In this document: positions 22,915 to 30,579 of the stretch, piece by piece
Position numbering within the stretch: position 1 is the stretch's first letter
Layout: the number at the start of each line of letters is the position of its first letter
From: Candidatus Pacearchaeota archaeon
Lineage (GTDB): Archaea; Nanobdellota; Nanobdellia; Pacearchaeales; GW2011-AR1
Length of the DNA: 54,462 bases
Reading direction: 5' to 3'
NCBI GenBank assembly: GCA_018304025.1
Contig: JAGVXA010000005.1
Span: 1-54,462 of the forward strand
The notes under the pieces: model-generated
The model's input: only the letters and a program-made list of their open reading frames with translations
What the model was told of the DNA's origin: nothing
Databases searched by the model: none
Position numbers and translations under genes: made by a program

Positions 22915-23688
22915 TTACTTCGCTCTAATAAAACCAAGCCTATTAACTATCTCTTCTTTCATATCAGGATAACCAACATCTAATATTTTCATTGCTTTAT
23001 CGCAAGTTTTAGGACTCTCATACAACTCCTTAAATCTTTTACGCCCCACCTCGCTCCCCAACATTGCTCTCGCCCACGCATCTTTATCCTCCATTCTTTC
23101 ATTCAAATTTTTGTAAGTCTGCTCGTCCAAAATATTTTGTTCTTTCAAAAAATCCCAGGCATGCCCATCAAGCGGCACAACAGCCTCCGACCTTAATCCC
23201 AAATCTTTCATAACGCCAACTCCGTCTTCCAATCTGTCAACATAAAAAAAGATATTTTCAATCCTGCCTCCGGCATTTCTTATCGTCGGTATCCAAGTAT
23301 TTCTCGGCGAACTTCCTTCATTATTCAAGTCAGCGACATGCACAACTCTTTTGCCTTTAACATCTGCTCCAATAGTTTTTCCATCTTTGTAAATAGACAA
23401 ATGAGGTTTCTGTAAACTAAGTGCAACCGGATTAGAAAATATCCAATCTCGACTTTCTCCGCCGGAAACAACATCAAATTCGTAAGGTTCAATCACATCG
23501 CATATCAATTCAGCAACAGCTCTAACAGCCAAACAATAGTCTCCCCCATTCTTCATAACAACTTCGCTGTTCACATAATAAGGTCCTATTTGCCCAGACG
23601 TATACGGAAAAAAAGTATCTGTAAATTTAAATCCGCTATTTCTAACAAGAATTCCCAAGTTGTCTTCTTGCATTCTTATTCTTTCCAT
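22915..23688 (-). CDS. Orotate phosphoribosyltransferase-like protein
   Basis: 257 aa. The N-terminal 180 residues look like a type I phosphoribosyltransferase of the OPRT kind. 'SGFKFTDTFFPYTSGQIGPYYVN' resembles the OPRT substrate hood, and 'GKRVVHVADLNNEGSS' occupies the place of the PRPP loop (normally VDDxxTTGxS), so the usual pair of acidic residues is altered to A-D. The C-terminal 70 residues are helical and charged. It may be an OPRT with changed specificity or a non-catalytic relative. A second start (ATG, residue 6) is possible, because GGGAG lies directly before the first ATG. Confidence 0.7.
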   Translation of the reverse strand: MERIRMQEDNLGILVRNSGFKFTDTFFPYTSGQIGPYYVNSEVVMKNGGDYCLAVRAVAELICDVIEPYEFDVVSGGESRDWIFSNPVALSLQKPHLSIYKDGKTIGADVKGKRVVHVADLNNEGSSPRNTWIPTIRNAGGRIENIFFYVDRLEDGVGVMKDLGLRSEAVVPLDGHAWDFLKEQNILDEQTYKNLNERMEDKDAWARAMLGSEVGRKRFKELYESPKTCDKAMKILDVGYPDMKEEIVNRLGFIRAK

Positions 23689-23748
23689 CTCCCTCTTTCC
23701 CTAATGCGATTTATAATAATTTATATACTAAAATAATCTCTTCTCAGA

Positions 23749-23772
23749 ATGATAACAACTCCAAACATCAAT
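23749..23772 (+). repeat. Truncated 5' end of rnp3 (direct repeat, left copy)
   Basis: These 24 nt (ATG plus seven codons, MITTPNIN) are identical to the start of rnp3 at 24356-24379. A complete leaderless promoter (TTTATATAC, about 25 nt upstream) precedes this copy as well, so it looks like the abandoned original 5' end of rnp3. The reading frame diverges after the eighth codon. Confidence 0.85.
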
Positions 23773-24253
23773 GGTTCACAAATCTCGTTGTTAAACCACG
23801 ATAACCAACAGATATATTGTCATTTCTTAATCTGCCATCTATTTGCGCACTTGCCTCTAATCGTTTCACAAATGAATAAACACTAACTTTTTCTTTACGT
23901 GGTTCGTTTATTTCATAATCTTGATCTAGTACTTTTATATCTGGCTCACGGTGCCTCTCTGCCCAGCCCTCAAGATGATACTGCCCGGGTTTTTTAAAAT
24001 CTAGCACAAAACACACTGCAGATGTCGTAGGTACGTTCATGCGAAATTCGTTAGTGTCTTCTTCCTTTATTATTTCTAATGCGCCTTCAAGCAATAAATT
24101 TCGTTGGACTGTTGTCTTTTTTTCCTTAGGGTTCTCTAAGTCCGAACAAACCAATGTAAGATACACTAAAGGCCCCCATGCTGCCGTTATCGCAATTGCG
24201 CCTATTATTGTATTTTCTATGATAGAACCAATAGAGTATTTGTGCTTTTTCAT
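23768..24253 (-). CDS. Single-TM hypothetical protein between direct repeats
   Basis: 161 aa from the ATG at 24253. A TTTTTAAACC box lies about 27 nt upstream, so this is preferred over the TTG at 24316. One hydrophobic segment ('IGAIAITAAWGPLVYLTLVC') is followed by an extracytoplasmic-looking domain with beta character ('TSAVCFVLDFKKPGQYHLEGWAERH'). Family not recognised. The gene lies almost wholly between two 24-bp direct repeats of the rnp3 start, and its stop codon is inside the left repeat. It is therefore a likely recent insertion. Confidence 0.6.
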   Translation of the reverse strand: MKKHKYSIGSIIENTIIGAIAITAAWGPLVYLTLVCSDLENPKEKKTTVQRNLLLEGALEIIKEEDTNEFRMNVPTTSAVCFVLDFKKPGQYHLEGWAERHREPDIKVLDQDYEINEPRKEKVSVYSFVKRLEASAQIDGRLRNDNISVGYRGLTTRFVNH

Positions 24254-24355
24254 TTTATTTTCTATTGGTGCAGGTTTAAAAAGATTACGCAGAATTTTTA
24301 CTACTTGACTATTCAAAAAAGTATATTATTTAAATAACAATTATCTATTTATTTT

Positions 24356-24379
24356 ATGATAACAACTCCAAACATCAAT
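24356..24379 (+). repeat. Direct repeat, right copy (start of intact rnp3)
   Basis: Identical to 23749-23772. Between the copies lie 583 bp carrying one gene with its own promoter and a new promoter for rnp3 (TTTAAATAAC, about 28 nt before the ATG). Confidence 0.85.
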
Positions 24380-24775
24380 CAGGCAAAAGAACAAATAAAA
24401 AAAACAGCTGAAAAGCCAATAATAGTTCAATCCCCCTCAGACGAATTTTCAAGAAAAATCCTCGAATATGGAAAGTTCCAAATTCTTCTTTTGCCTAAAT
24501 CACAAAATAAAGACAGATTAAGACATTTAGACTCCGGACTAAACCACGTCCTCGCAAAAATCGCAGCAAAAAATAAAGTGGCAATTGGTATTGACTTAAA
24601 TTCCATAACAAAACTAAACAAAAAAGAAAAAGCAATCCAACTCGCAAAAATCAGGCAAAACATAAAAATCTGCAGAAAAGCCAGATGCAAAATTGAATTC
24701 ATAAATATCAAAGACAAAAAAGACGCGCAAGCCCTATTAATCTCCTTGGGCGCCAGCACGCAGCAGATTAATTAA
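24356..24775 (+). CDS. rnp3: RNase P protein component 3 (Rpp30)
   Basis: Protein subunit of archaeal RNase P, which matures tRNA 5' ends; PHP-like TIM-barrel family. The recognisable core is 'LRHLDSGLNHVLAKIAAKNKVAIGIDLNSI', then 'RQNIKICRKARCKIEFINI' and 'DAQALLISLGAS'. At 139 aa it is much shorter than the usual 200-plus residues, lacking part of the C-terminal barrel, as often in reduced archaeal genomes. Its stop codon overlaps the 3' end of the beta-helix gene on the other strand by 4 bp. Confidence 0.88.
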   Translation: MITTPNINQAKEQIKKTAEKPIIVQSPSDEFSRKILEYGKFQILLLPKSQNKDRLRHLDSGLNHVLAKIAAKNKVAIGIDLNSITKLNKKEKAIQLAKIRQNIKICRKARCKIEFINIKDKKDAQALLISLGASTQQIN

Positions 24776-26772
24776 ATAACTCTCCAATACGCTTTCGTTA
24801 TCGTGCAATTTTCCTGCGGCGGAGTTTCTTCAGAAACAATCTCAAATCCTTCTCTTATATAATCATTTATTGCTTGAGAAGTATAATCATATTGCCAATT
24901 ACCTCTTCTTTGCTGTCTAGCTAGATAAAAGAATTCTAAAAAACCATCATCAGTATTTACAGAAATACCAAGCGATTGAAGGTATGTCTTTAATGTTCTA
25001 TTGTGCCCTAACCAACCCATGGCAACCCCAGCTTCCTCTCGAGAAAAATAAACTTTATTCCCTTCGAATGTTGTATCTTGTGTTGTTCCTTCTGCACCAT
25101 ACATAGGAACATAACTATACTCAACACCATTAGCATTAACAATTGTATTATTATATATTGTATTATTAATCAACCCAGGATATTGCCACAATGAACAGTC
25201 CACAAGATCTGCTAGTTCTATTCCGTCTTCAATTTTAATTCCATAAGGAGAAGGTGTCGCATCAAATATATTGTTAAATACTTTATTCTCTCTCGTAGGA
25301 TAATGAAATAAAAGTGTTGCGCACGGCCAACCAACACGCCCCGATAAAATAAACGCTCCATTGTTTGTTGAATGTTGTGCTCCTGTAACAATATTACCCG
25401 ATACTTCAACTCCATAAGTTCCAGAACTTAGCATAACCCCCCAATCAGGCTGTCCTCTATTGTCTGATGTTCCTGTTCCAACAAATCTTTGAACAACGTT
25501 ATTCTTGAAACTGCCTGTTGGCCCATAAGAATCAGGATAGCCTCCATATCCAGCTAATGAAACATAACCTTGGTAAAAAAAGTTATTTTCAACGCGCATT
25601 CCCCCTCTGAATTGATCTCCAGAAGCACTTATCAAACTGATGCTATCAAATAAACCCGATTTCATATTTTGTGATTCTCCAGAAATGTACATATTTCTGT
25701 TATAGATATCATAGTATTGTCCATTTGCAAGCGACGGCGGCCAGCCTGTGGCTTCTGGATCTCCTCTTGAAAATCCATTCCGCATAAGAATACATTCTTC
25801 TATTCGGAGTATTGCATCTGTTTTTCCAGAATAAAAAATTCCTTGATTATGACCTCCATCCGTTCTAAAATTATCTGTAAACACACACTTTCGAAAAATT
25901 ATTTCTGAACCTGTATCTTGTATAGTTACTCCACCCGCTTCAAACCAAACATCTTCAAATAAAATATTTCTTGAGAGATTAGTTTGATACATCCAACTCA
26001 CACTTCTCGAACTGTTGCTCCTGCCATCAAAATGCAAGGATTGATACATAATATTTCTCGGATCAGGATCGCCCCAGCGTTGAATAAAATCAATAGACAA
26101 ATTACTGGCAATTTTCGGTCTTGGAAGTGATAAGTCTCCATAAGCCCCTATAATCTGCACTTCTGACTCTGATTTGCCGCCCGAAGCCACAAGACTTACA
26201 TTAATATCAAAAATATCTCCTCTCTTAAACAACCACCAATCCGGATAATTATATCTGGTACATGTTCTATATTCGCCAGGAAAACCCCCCGGCCCAATGT
26301 CTCCACATCGTTGAACAGGGTCATTGCTGTATCCTTTAGGAGCAACGTAAATCCAATTTCTAAATGTTTTTATATTTCCAGTCGGATTCATAGGGTCTGT
26401 TCCATAAGCAATTCCAAACTCATCAGCCCCATTTAACGATGAATCAACTATATTAGAACCATTCCAAAAATAGATTTCACCAGTTATATCATCACCTTCC
26501 GAGCTCAGATAAAATATTCTCGAACCAGGCTGACTTAAATTTCTTAAAGGAATTGAAGAATCGTATGGCGTCGGAGTAAAAACTGTCCATCCATCAATCA
26601 GCGTTCCTCCTCTTTCATTATCGCTAATGTTCATGCAACCAATATCTACAAGCCAATCAATCAATCCATCACCATCATTGTCAATCCCATCGTTGCATTC
26701 GGCAGCATTCACCTTTCCGGCTAACCCAATCAAAATCAAAATTCCAAGAATAATCAAAACACCCTTTTTCAT
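24772..26772 (-). CDS. Secreted right-handed beta-helix protein with C-terminal KAYW motif
   Basis: 666 aa. A signal peptide ('MKKGVLIILGILILIGLAGK', cleavage near VNA-AE) is followed by a Ca-binding-type 'CNDGIDNDGDGLIDWLVDIGC' segment. The long middle is rich in N, G, S and aromatic residues, with irregular parallel beta-helix rungs ('NNFFYQGYVSL', 'NNVVQRFVGTG', 'EVSGNIVTGAQ', 'NNTIYNNTIVNANG'). The chain ends 'ENCTITKAYWRVI'. Such folds are common in surface polysaccharide-binding proteins or lyases. No catalytic site is assigned. The end motif is shared with two other proteins of the window. Confidence 0.85.
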   Translation of the reverse strand: MKKGVLIILGILILIGLAGKVNAAECNDGIDNDGDGLIDWLVDIGCMNISDNERGGTLIDGWTVFTPTPYDSSIPLRNLSQPGSRIFYLSSEGDDITGEIYFWNGSNIVDSSLNGADEFGIAYGTDPMNPTGNIKTFRNWIYVAPKGYSNDPVQRCGDIGPGGFPGEYRTCTRYNYPDWWLFKRGDIFDINVSLVASGGKSESEVQIIGAYGDLSLPRPKIASNLSIDFIQRWGDPDPRNIMYQSLHFDGRSNSSRSVSWMYQTNLSRNILFEDVWFEAGGVTIQDTGSEIIFRKCVFTDNFRTDGGHNQGIFYSGKTDAILRIEECILMRNGFSRGDPEATGWPPSLANGQYYDIYNRNMYISGESQNMKSGLFDSISLISASGDQFRGGMRVENNFFYQGYVSLAGYGGYPDSYGPTGSFKNNVVQRFVGTGTSDNRGQPDWGVMLSSGTYGVEVSGNIVTGAQHSTNNGAFILSGRVGWPCATLLFHYPTRENKVFNNIFDATPSPYGIKIEDGIELADLVDCSLWQYPGLINNTIYNNTIVNANGVEYSYVPMYGAEGTTQDTTFEGNKVYFSREEAGVAMGWLGHNRTLKTYLQSLGISVNTDDGFLEFFYLARQQRRGNWQYDYTSQAINDYIREGFEIVSEETPPQENCTITKAYWRVI

Positions 26773-26877
26773 TTTGCTAAATATCTGCAGATATTATTAA
26801 ACCTTTCCTTCATACTATTATTAACCCCTCCCCAATTACAGCACAACCTTTTTAACCACAAAAAACCTCAATCGACG

Positions 26878-28392
26878 ATGGCGCAGGATATAAACAAGCT
26901 ATTAGAATCCCTCTCCCCTCTAGAAATAAAGATTCTCCCGTATCTAAACCTAACAATAGAAGAAATAAAACAAAAAACGCAATTGGATAATACGTCTGTC
27001 CTCCGCGCCTTAAAATTCCTGGAAAACAAATCAATTCTGAAAGTCGAAACAGCAAAAAAGAAAATAATTGAACTGGGAATAAACGGAATTTATTACAAAA
27101 AAAATCATCTCCCCGAAAGAAAACTTCTCCTCCTATTAGAACAATCAAATCACATACAAATAGAAGAAGCAAAAAAACTTTCAAAACTATCAGACAACGA
27201 ATTCAAAGTTTCTCTCGGTGTCCTGAAATCAAAAGCATTAATTGAAATAAAAAACGAAAAAGTCTCCTTAACTGCAAAAAAAGAAGAACTGACTAAAAAA
27301 ACACTTGAAGAAAAACTTATCGAAGCTCTTCCTCTCGAATTCGACTCTCTCCAACCAGAGCAGCTCTACGCGTTTCAAGTTCTCCAAAAAAGAAAAGACA
27401 TCATCCAAATAGAAGAAAAAACAATCGTCTCGTTCAAATTAACAGAATTAGGAAAACAAATCGCAGGCAGAGAAATCAAGCTGGATTTAATAGAAGAACT
27501 AACTCCTGAAATAATTAAAAATTGGAAAAAAAATAAAAAATTCCGTTCATATGATATCACTTCTCCTGTCCCGGCAATTTACGGCGGAAAAAAACATTTT
27601 GTCTCTCAGGCAGGCGAATACGCGAGGCAAATCTGGCGCGACCTCGGCTTCAAAGAAATGACAGGCCCAAAAGTTGAAACTTCTTTCTGGGTTTTCGACG
27701 CGCTCTTCACTCCCCAAGATCATCCAGCAAGAGAAATGCAAGACACCTTTTTCATCAAAAATATTCCTGGCTCTCTTCCAAAAGACAAAGCACTCGTCAA
27801 AAAAGTAAAAGAAGCGCACGAAAAAGGGTTGGCAGGAAGCAAGGGATGGCGGTACGAGTGGACAGAAGAAGAAGCCTCAAAAATTCTTTTGAGAACTCAT
27901 ACAACAGCAATATCCGCGAGAACGCTTGCAAAATTAGATAAAAAAGAACTCCCTGCAAAATTTTTCGCAATAGGACGATGCTTTAGAAATGAAACAGTCG
28001 ACTGGTCTCACGGTTTTGAATTCAATCAGACAGAAGGAATTGTCGTCGATAAAAACGCAAATTTCCGAAATCTTCTCGGTTACCTGAAAGAATTCTTCAC
28101 AAAAATGGGCTATGAAAAAATTCTTTTCCGCCCGTCATTCTTCGCCTATACAGAACCAAGTGTTGAAATCGCAGTCTGGCATCCAGAGAAAAAAGTCTGG
28201 CTCGAACTTGGTGGCGCAGGAATCTTCCGTCCCGAAGTAGTAATTCCTTTCTTCGGAGAATACATTCCAGTCCTCGCCTGGGGCCCCGGCTTCGACCGTT
28301 CAATCATGATGAACTACAACATAAATGACCTCCGGCAGGTTTACAGCAATGATATCGAAATGCTAAGAAAAATTAAACCTTGGTTAAAATAA
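26878..28392 (+). CDS. pheS: Phenylalanyl-tRNA synthetase, alpha subunit
   Basis: 504 aa, the archaeal/eukaryotic type with N-terminal winged-helix (DNA-binding-fold) domains (about residues 1-200). The class II core shows 'YARQIWRDLGFKEMTGPKVETSFWVFDALFTPQDHPAREMQDTFF', 'LLRTHTTAISARTL', 'CFRNETVDWSHGFEFNQTEGIVV' (motif 2 with Phe-binding context) and 'PVLAWGPGFDRSIMM' (motif 3). It starts a four-gene run pheS - mazG-like - small TM protein - pheT with 1-2 nt gaps. Confidence 0.97.
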   Translation: MAQDINKLLESLSPLEIKILPYLNLTIEEIKQKTQLDNTSVLRALKFLENKSILKVETAKKKIIELGINGIYYKKNHLPERKLLLLLEQSNHIQIEEAKKLSKLSDNEFKVSLGVLKSKALIEIKNEKVSLTAKKEELTKKTLEEKLIEALPLEFDSLQPEQLYAFQVLQKRKDIIQIEEKTIVSFKLTELGKQIAGREIKLDLIEELTPEIIKNWKKNKKFRSYDITSPVPAIYGGKKHFVSQAGEYARQIWRDLGFKEMTGPKVETSFWVFDALFTPQDHPAREMQDTFFIKNIPGSLPKDKALVKKVKEAHEKGLAGSKGWRYEWTEEEASKILLRTHTTAISARTLAKLDKKELPAKFFAIGRCFRNETVDWSHGFEFNQTEGIVVDKNANFRNLLGYLKEFFTKMGYEKILFRPSFFAYTEPSVEIAVWHPEKKVWLELGGAGIFRPEVVIPFFGEYIPVLAWGPGFDRSIMMNYNINDLRQVYSNDIEMLRKIKPWLK

Positions 28393-28393
28393 A

Positions 28394-28699
28394 ATGAATA
28401 TTCAACAACTACAACAACAATCGTCTGAACTCCTAGATAAAATAGATTCAAAACACCCGGATAAAAAGCACGATGCGGAAACAACTTTCATCCATCTAAT
28501 AGAAGAACTCGGAGAGGTAGCAAGACAACTGTTCAATGAAAAAATCGGAAGAGATAAAATAGACAAAGAAAATTTATCAGAAGAAATAGCAGATTGCACT
28601 ATTTTATTATCTAAATTATCTAGTAATTATAATATCAATTTAGAACAAGCAATAATTGATAAACTAACTAAATTAAAAATAAGATTTAATATAGACTAA
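28394..28699 (+). CDS. MazG-like nucleotide pyrophosphohydrolase
   Basis: 101 aa, all-alpha NTP-PPase fold. The metal site is visible as 'HLIEELGEVARQLF' (E-x2-E) and 'LSEEIADCTILLSKLS' (E-x2-D). Members hydrolyse non-canonical or surplus NTPs/dNTPs. The gene is wedged between pheS and the small TM gene with 1-nt gaps, so it must be expressed with PheRS. A functional link to tRNA charging is only a guess. Confidence 0.85.
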   Translation: MNIQQLQQQSSELLDKIDSKHPDKKHDAETTFIHLIEELGEVARQLFNEKIGRDKIDKENLSEEIADCTILLSKLSSNYNINLEQAIIDKLTKLKIRFNID

Positions 28700-28700
28700 A

Positions 28701-28961
28701 ATGGCAAAAATAAAACTATCAGATGTAATCTTTTGGCTGATAATAATCGCAATTGTAGCAATAGCCATTTGGAAATTATTTGGCTCGCCGACAGACACCT
28801 CGTCAATAATTGCTATCGCCTTGTTCGTCGCTGGCTCTGAATTAATAATCTGGAAATACGTTTTTAATCTAGAAAAGAAAACAGCAGTAAGTTTCACAAA
28901 ACTAAAATATGAAATAAATAAAAGGTTTGACACTCTTGAGAATCTAATCAAGCAAAAATAA
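28701..28961 (+). CDS. Small two-TM protein, paralogue of 22643
   Basis: 86 aa. It has 'DVIFWLIIIAIVAIAIWKLF' and 'SIIAIALFVAGSELIIWKYV' as membrane helices and a charged helical tail ('KLKYEINKRFDTLENLIKQK'). The same length and plan as the 86-aa protein after pyrH indicate a small gene family. It begins 1 nt after the MazG-like gene, and pheT begins 1 nt after its stop, an unusual membrane-protein insertion inside a PheRS operon. Confidence 0.75.
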   Translation: MAKIKLSDVIFWLIIIAIVAIAIWKLFGSPTDTSSIIAIALFVAGSELIIWKYVFNLEKKTAVSFTKLKYEINKRFDTLENLIKQK

Positions 28962-28962
28962 A

Positions 28963-30576
28963 ATGGCAAAAATAAAATTCAACAGAAAAGAATTCGAAAA
29001 AGAAATTAAGCTTACAAAAGAAATAGAAGAAAAAATAACTCTTTTCGGAACATCGCTGGAATCCCTAACTGACGAAGAAATAGAAGTCGAAATTCTCCCT
29101 AACCGCCCGGATCTTCTCTCTCTCCAGGGGTTTATCAAAGCGCTAAAAGCCTTCTTAGGAAAAGAAACAGGATTTGTAAAATACAAAGTTAATAAGCCGG
29201 AAAAAGACTACAGCATAAAAATTGATCCAGCTTTAAAAAATATCCGTCCTTGCACCGCGTGCGCAATTGTAAAAGGCATTGATTTTAACGACGCCAAAAT
29301 CAAAGTGATTATAGACCTTCAGGAAAAACTCCACGCAACAGTCGGAAGAAACAGAAAAAAACTTGCGATTGGAATTTATCCCTTGGAAAAAATCAATCTT
29401 CCAATTAGATTCGAAGCAAGAACTCCAAAAAATATAAAATTCATTCCGTTGGAAGAAACGAGAGAACTTGACGGCATGCAAATTTTGCAAAGAACTTCAA
29501 CAGGAAGAACCTATGCCCATCTGTTGGAAAATCTTGACAAATTTCCTGTATTTGTCGACGCCAAAAACAAAATTCTTTCAATGCCGCCGATTATAAACAG
29601 CGACGAAACAGGAAAAATCACAGAACAAACCAAAGACGTTTTCGTAGAATGCTCTGGCTTTGATTTTGAAACTCTCAAAAAAACTCTTAACATCATCGTA
29701 ACAACTCTCGCAGACATGGGCGGACAAATCTACCAGATGAACCTCGGCAAGATGGCAACCCCAGATTTAACCCCTGAAAAAATGAAAATCTCTCTGGAAA
29801 ACACAAACAAACTTCTGGGATTAGATCTAAAAGAATCTGATATTCAAAAACTTATTCCAAGAATGGGCTGCAATTATTCCGACGGAAAAGTAGAAATTCC
29901 TGCCTGGCGCACAGATGTTCTTCATGAAGTGGACATAATTGAAGACATTGCAATAGCATACGGCTACAACAATTTTATTCCTGAAATCCCAAAAGTCGCG
30001 ACAACCGGCGCAGCAGATATAAAAGAAAAATACAAAACAAAAATAGCAGACCTTCTCGCAGGACTCGGTTTGCTGGAAATTTCTTCTTATCATTTAATCA
30101 AGCCGTCCGAGGAAGAAGACAAGAATCTAATCGAAGTTGTCGATTCTAAAACCGAATACAAATTCCTCCGCCCCTCTCTTCTTCCGTCGTCATTGAGAAC
30201 CCTAGCAGAAAACAAAGACAACGAATACCCACAGAATCTGTTTGAAATCGGAACAGTTTTCTCAAAAAATGCCGAAGCAGAAACCGGAATCAAAGAAACA
30301 GAAAACCTAATCATTTCCCTAACGCCCGGAAATTTCACGCAGATAAAACAAATTCTAAATTATCTCACAAAAAATCTCGAAATAAATTATGAAATAGAAT
30401 CCTCTGTCCACCCAAATCTAATTGAAGGCCGCACAGCGTCTATAAAAATCAACGACAACAAAGTTGGTTATATTGGAGAGCTCCATCCTCAAACATTAAA
30501 AGAATGGAACATCAAGATGCCTTGCTCTGTTTTGGAAATTTCCTTGGAAGAAATTTTTAAGATTTTAGAGAATTAG
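28963..30576 (+). CDS. pheT: Phenylalanyl-tRNA synthetase, beta subunit
   Basis: 537 aa, the archaeal short form. The N-terminal part has 'SLTDEEIEVEILPNRPDLLSLQGFIKAL'. The B3/4 domain ('CTACAIVKGIDF', 'AYGYNNF' later in the B5 region with 'EIPAWRTDVLHEVDIIEDIAIAYG') recognises mischarged Tyr and pairs with alpha. The C-terminal part is the inactive class II-like domain ('LRPSLLPSSLRTLAENKDNEYPQNLFEIGTVF', 'GYIGELHPQTLKEWNIKMP'). It forms the (alpha-beta)2 enzyme with pheS. Its 3' end converges with a beta-helix gene (3-nt gap). Confidence 0.97.
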   Translation: MAKIKFNRKEFEKEIKLTKEIEEKITLFGTSLESLTDEEIEVEILPNRPDLLSLQGFIKALKAFLGKETGFVKYKVNKPEKDYSIKIDPALKNIRPCTACAIVKGIDFNDAKIKVIIDLQEKLHATVGRNRKKLAIGIYPLEKINLPIRFEARTPKNIKFIPLEETRELDGMQILQRTSTGRTYAHLLENLDKFPVFVDAKNKILSMPPIINSDETGKITEQTKDVFVECSGFDFETLKKTLNIIVTTLADMGGQIYQMNLGKMATPDLTPEKMKISLENTNKLLGLDLKESDIQKLIPRMGCNYSDGKVEIPAWRTDVLHEVDIIEDIAIAYGYNNFIPEIPKVATTGAADIKEKYKTKIADLLAGLGLLEISSYHLIKPSEEEDKNLIEVVDSKTEYKFLRPSLLPSSLRTLAENKDNEYPQNLFEIGTVFSKNAEAETGIKETENLIISLTPGNFTQIKQILNYLTKNLEINYEIESSVHPNLIEGRTASIKINDNKVGYIGELHPQTLKEWNIKMPCSVLEISLEEIFKILEN

Positions 30577-30579
30577 ATT

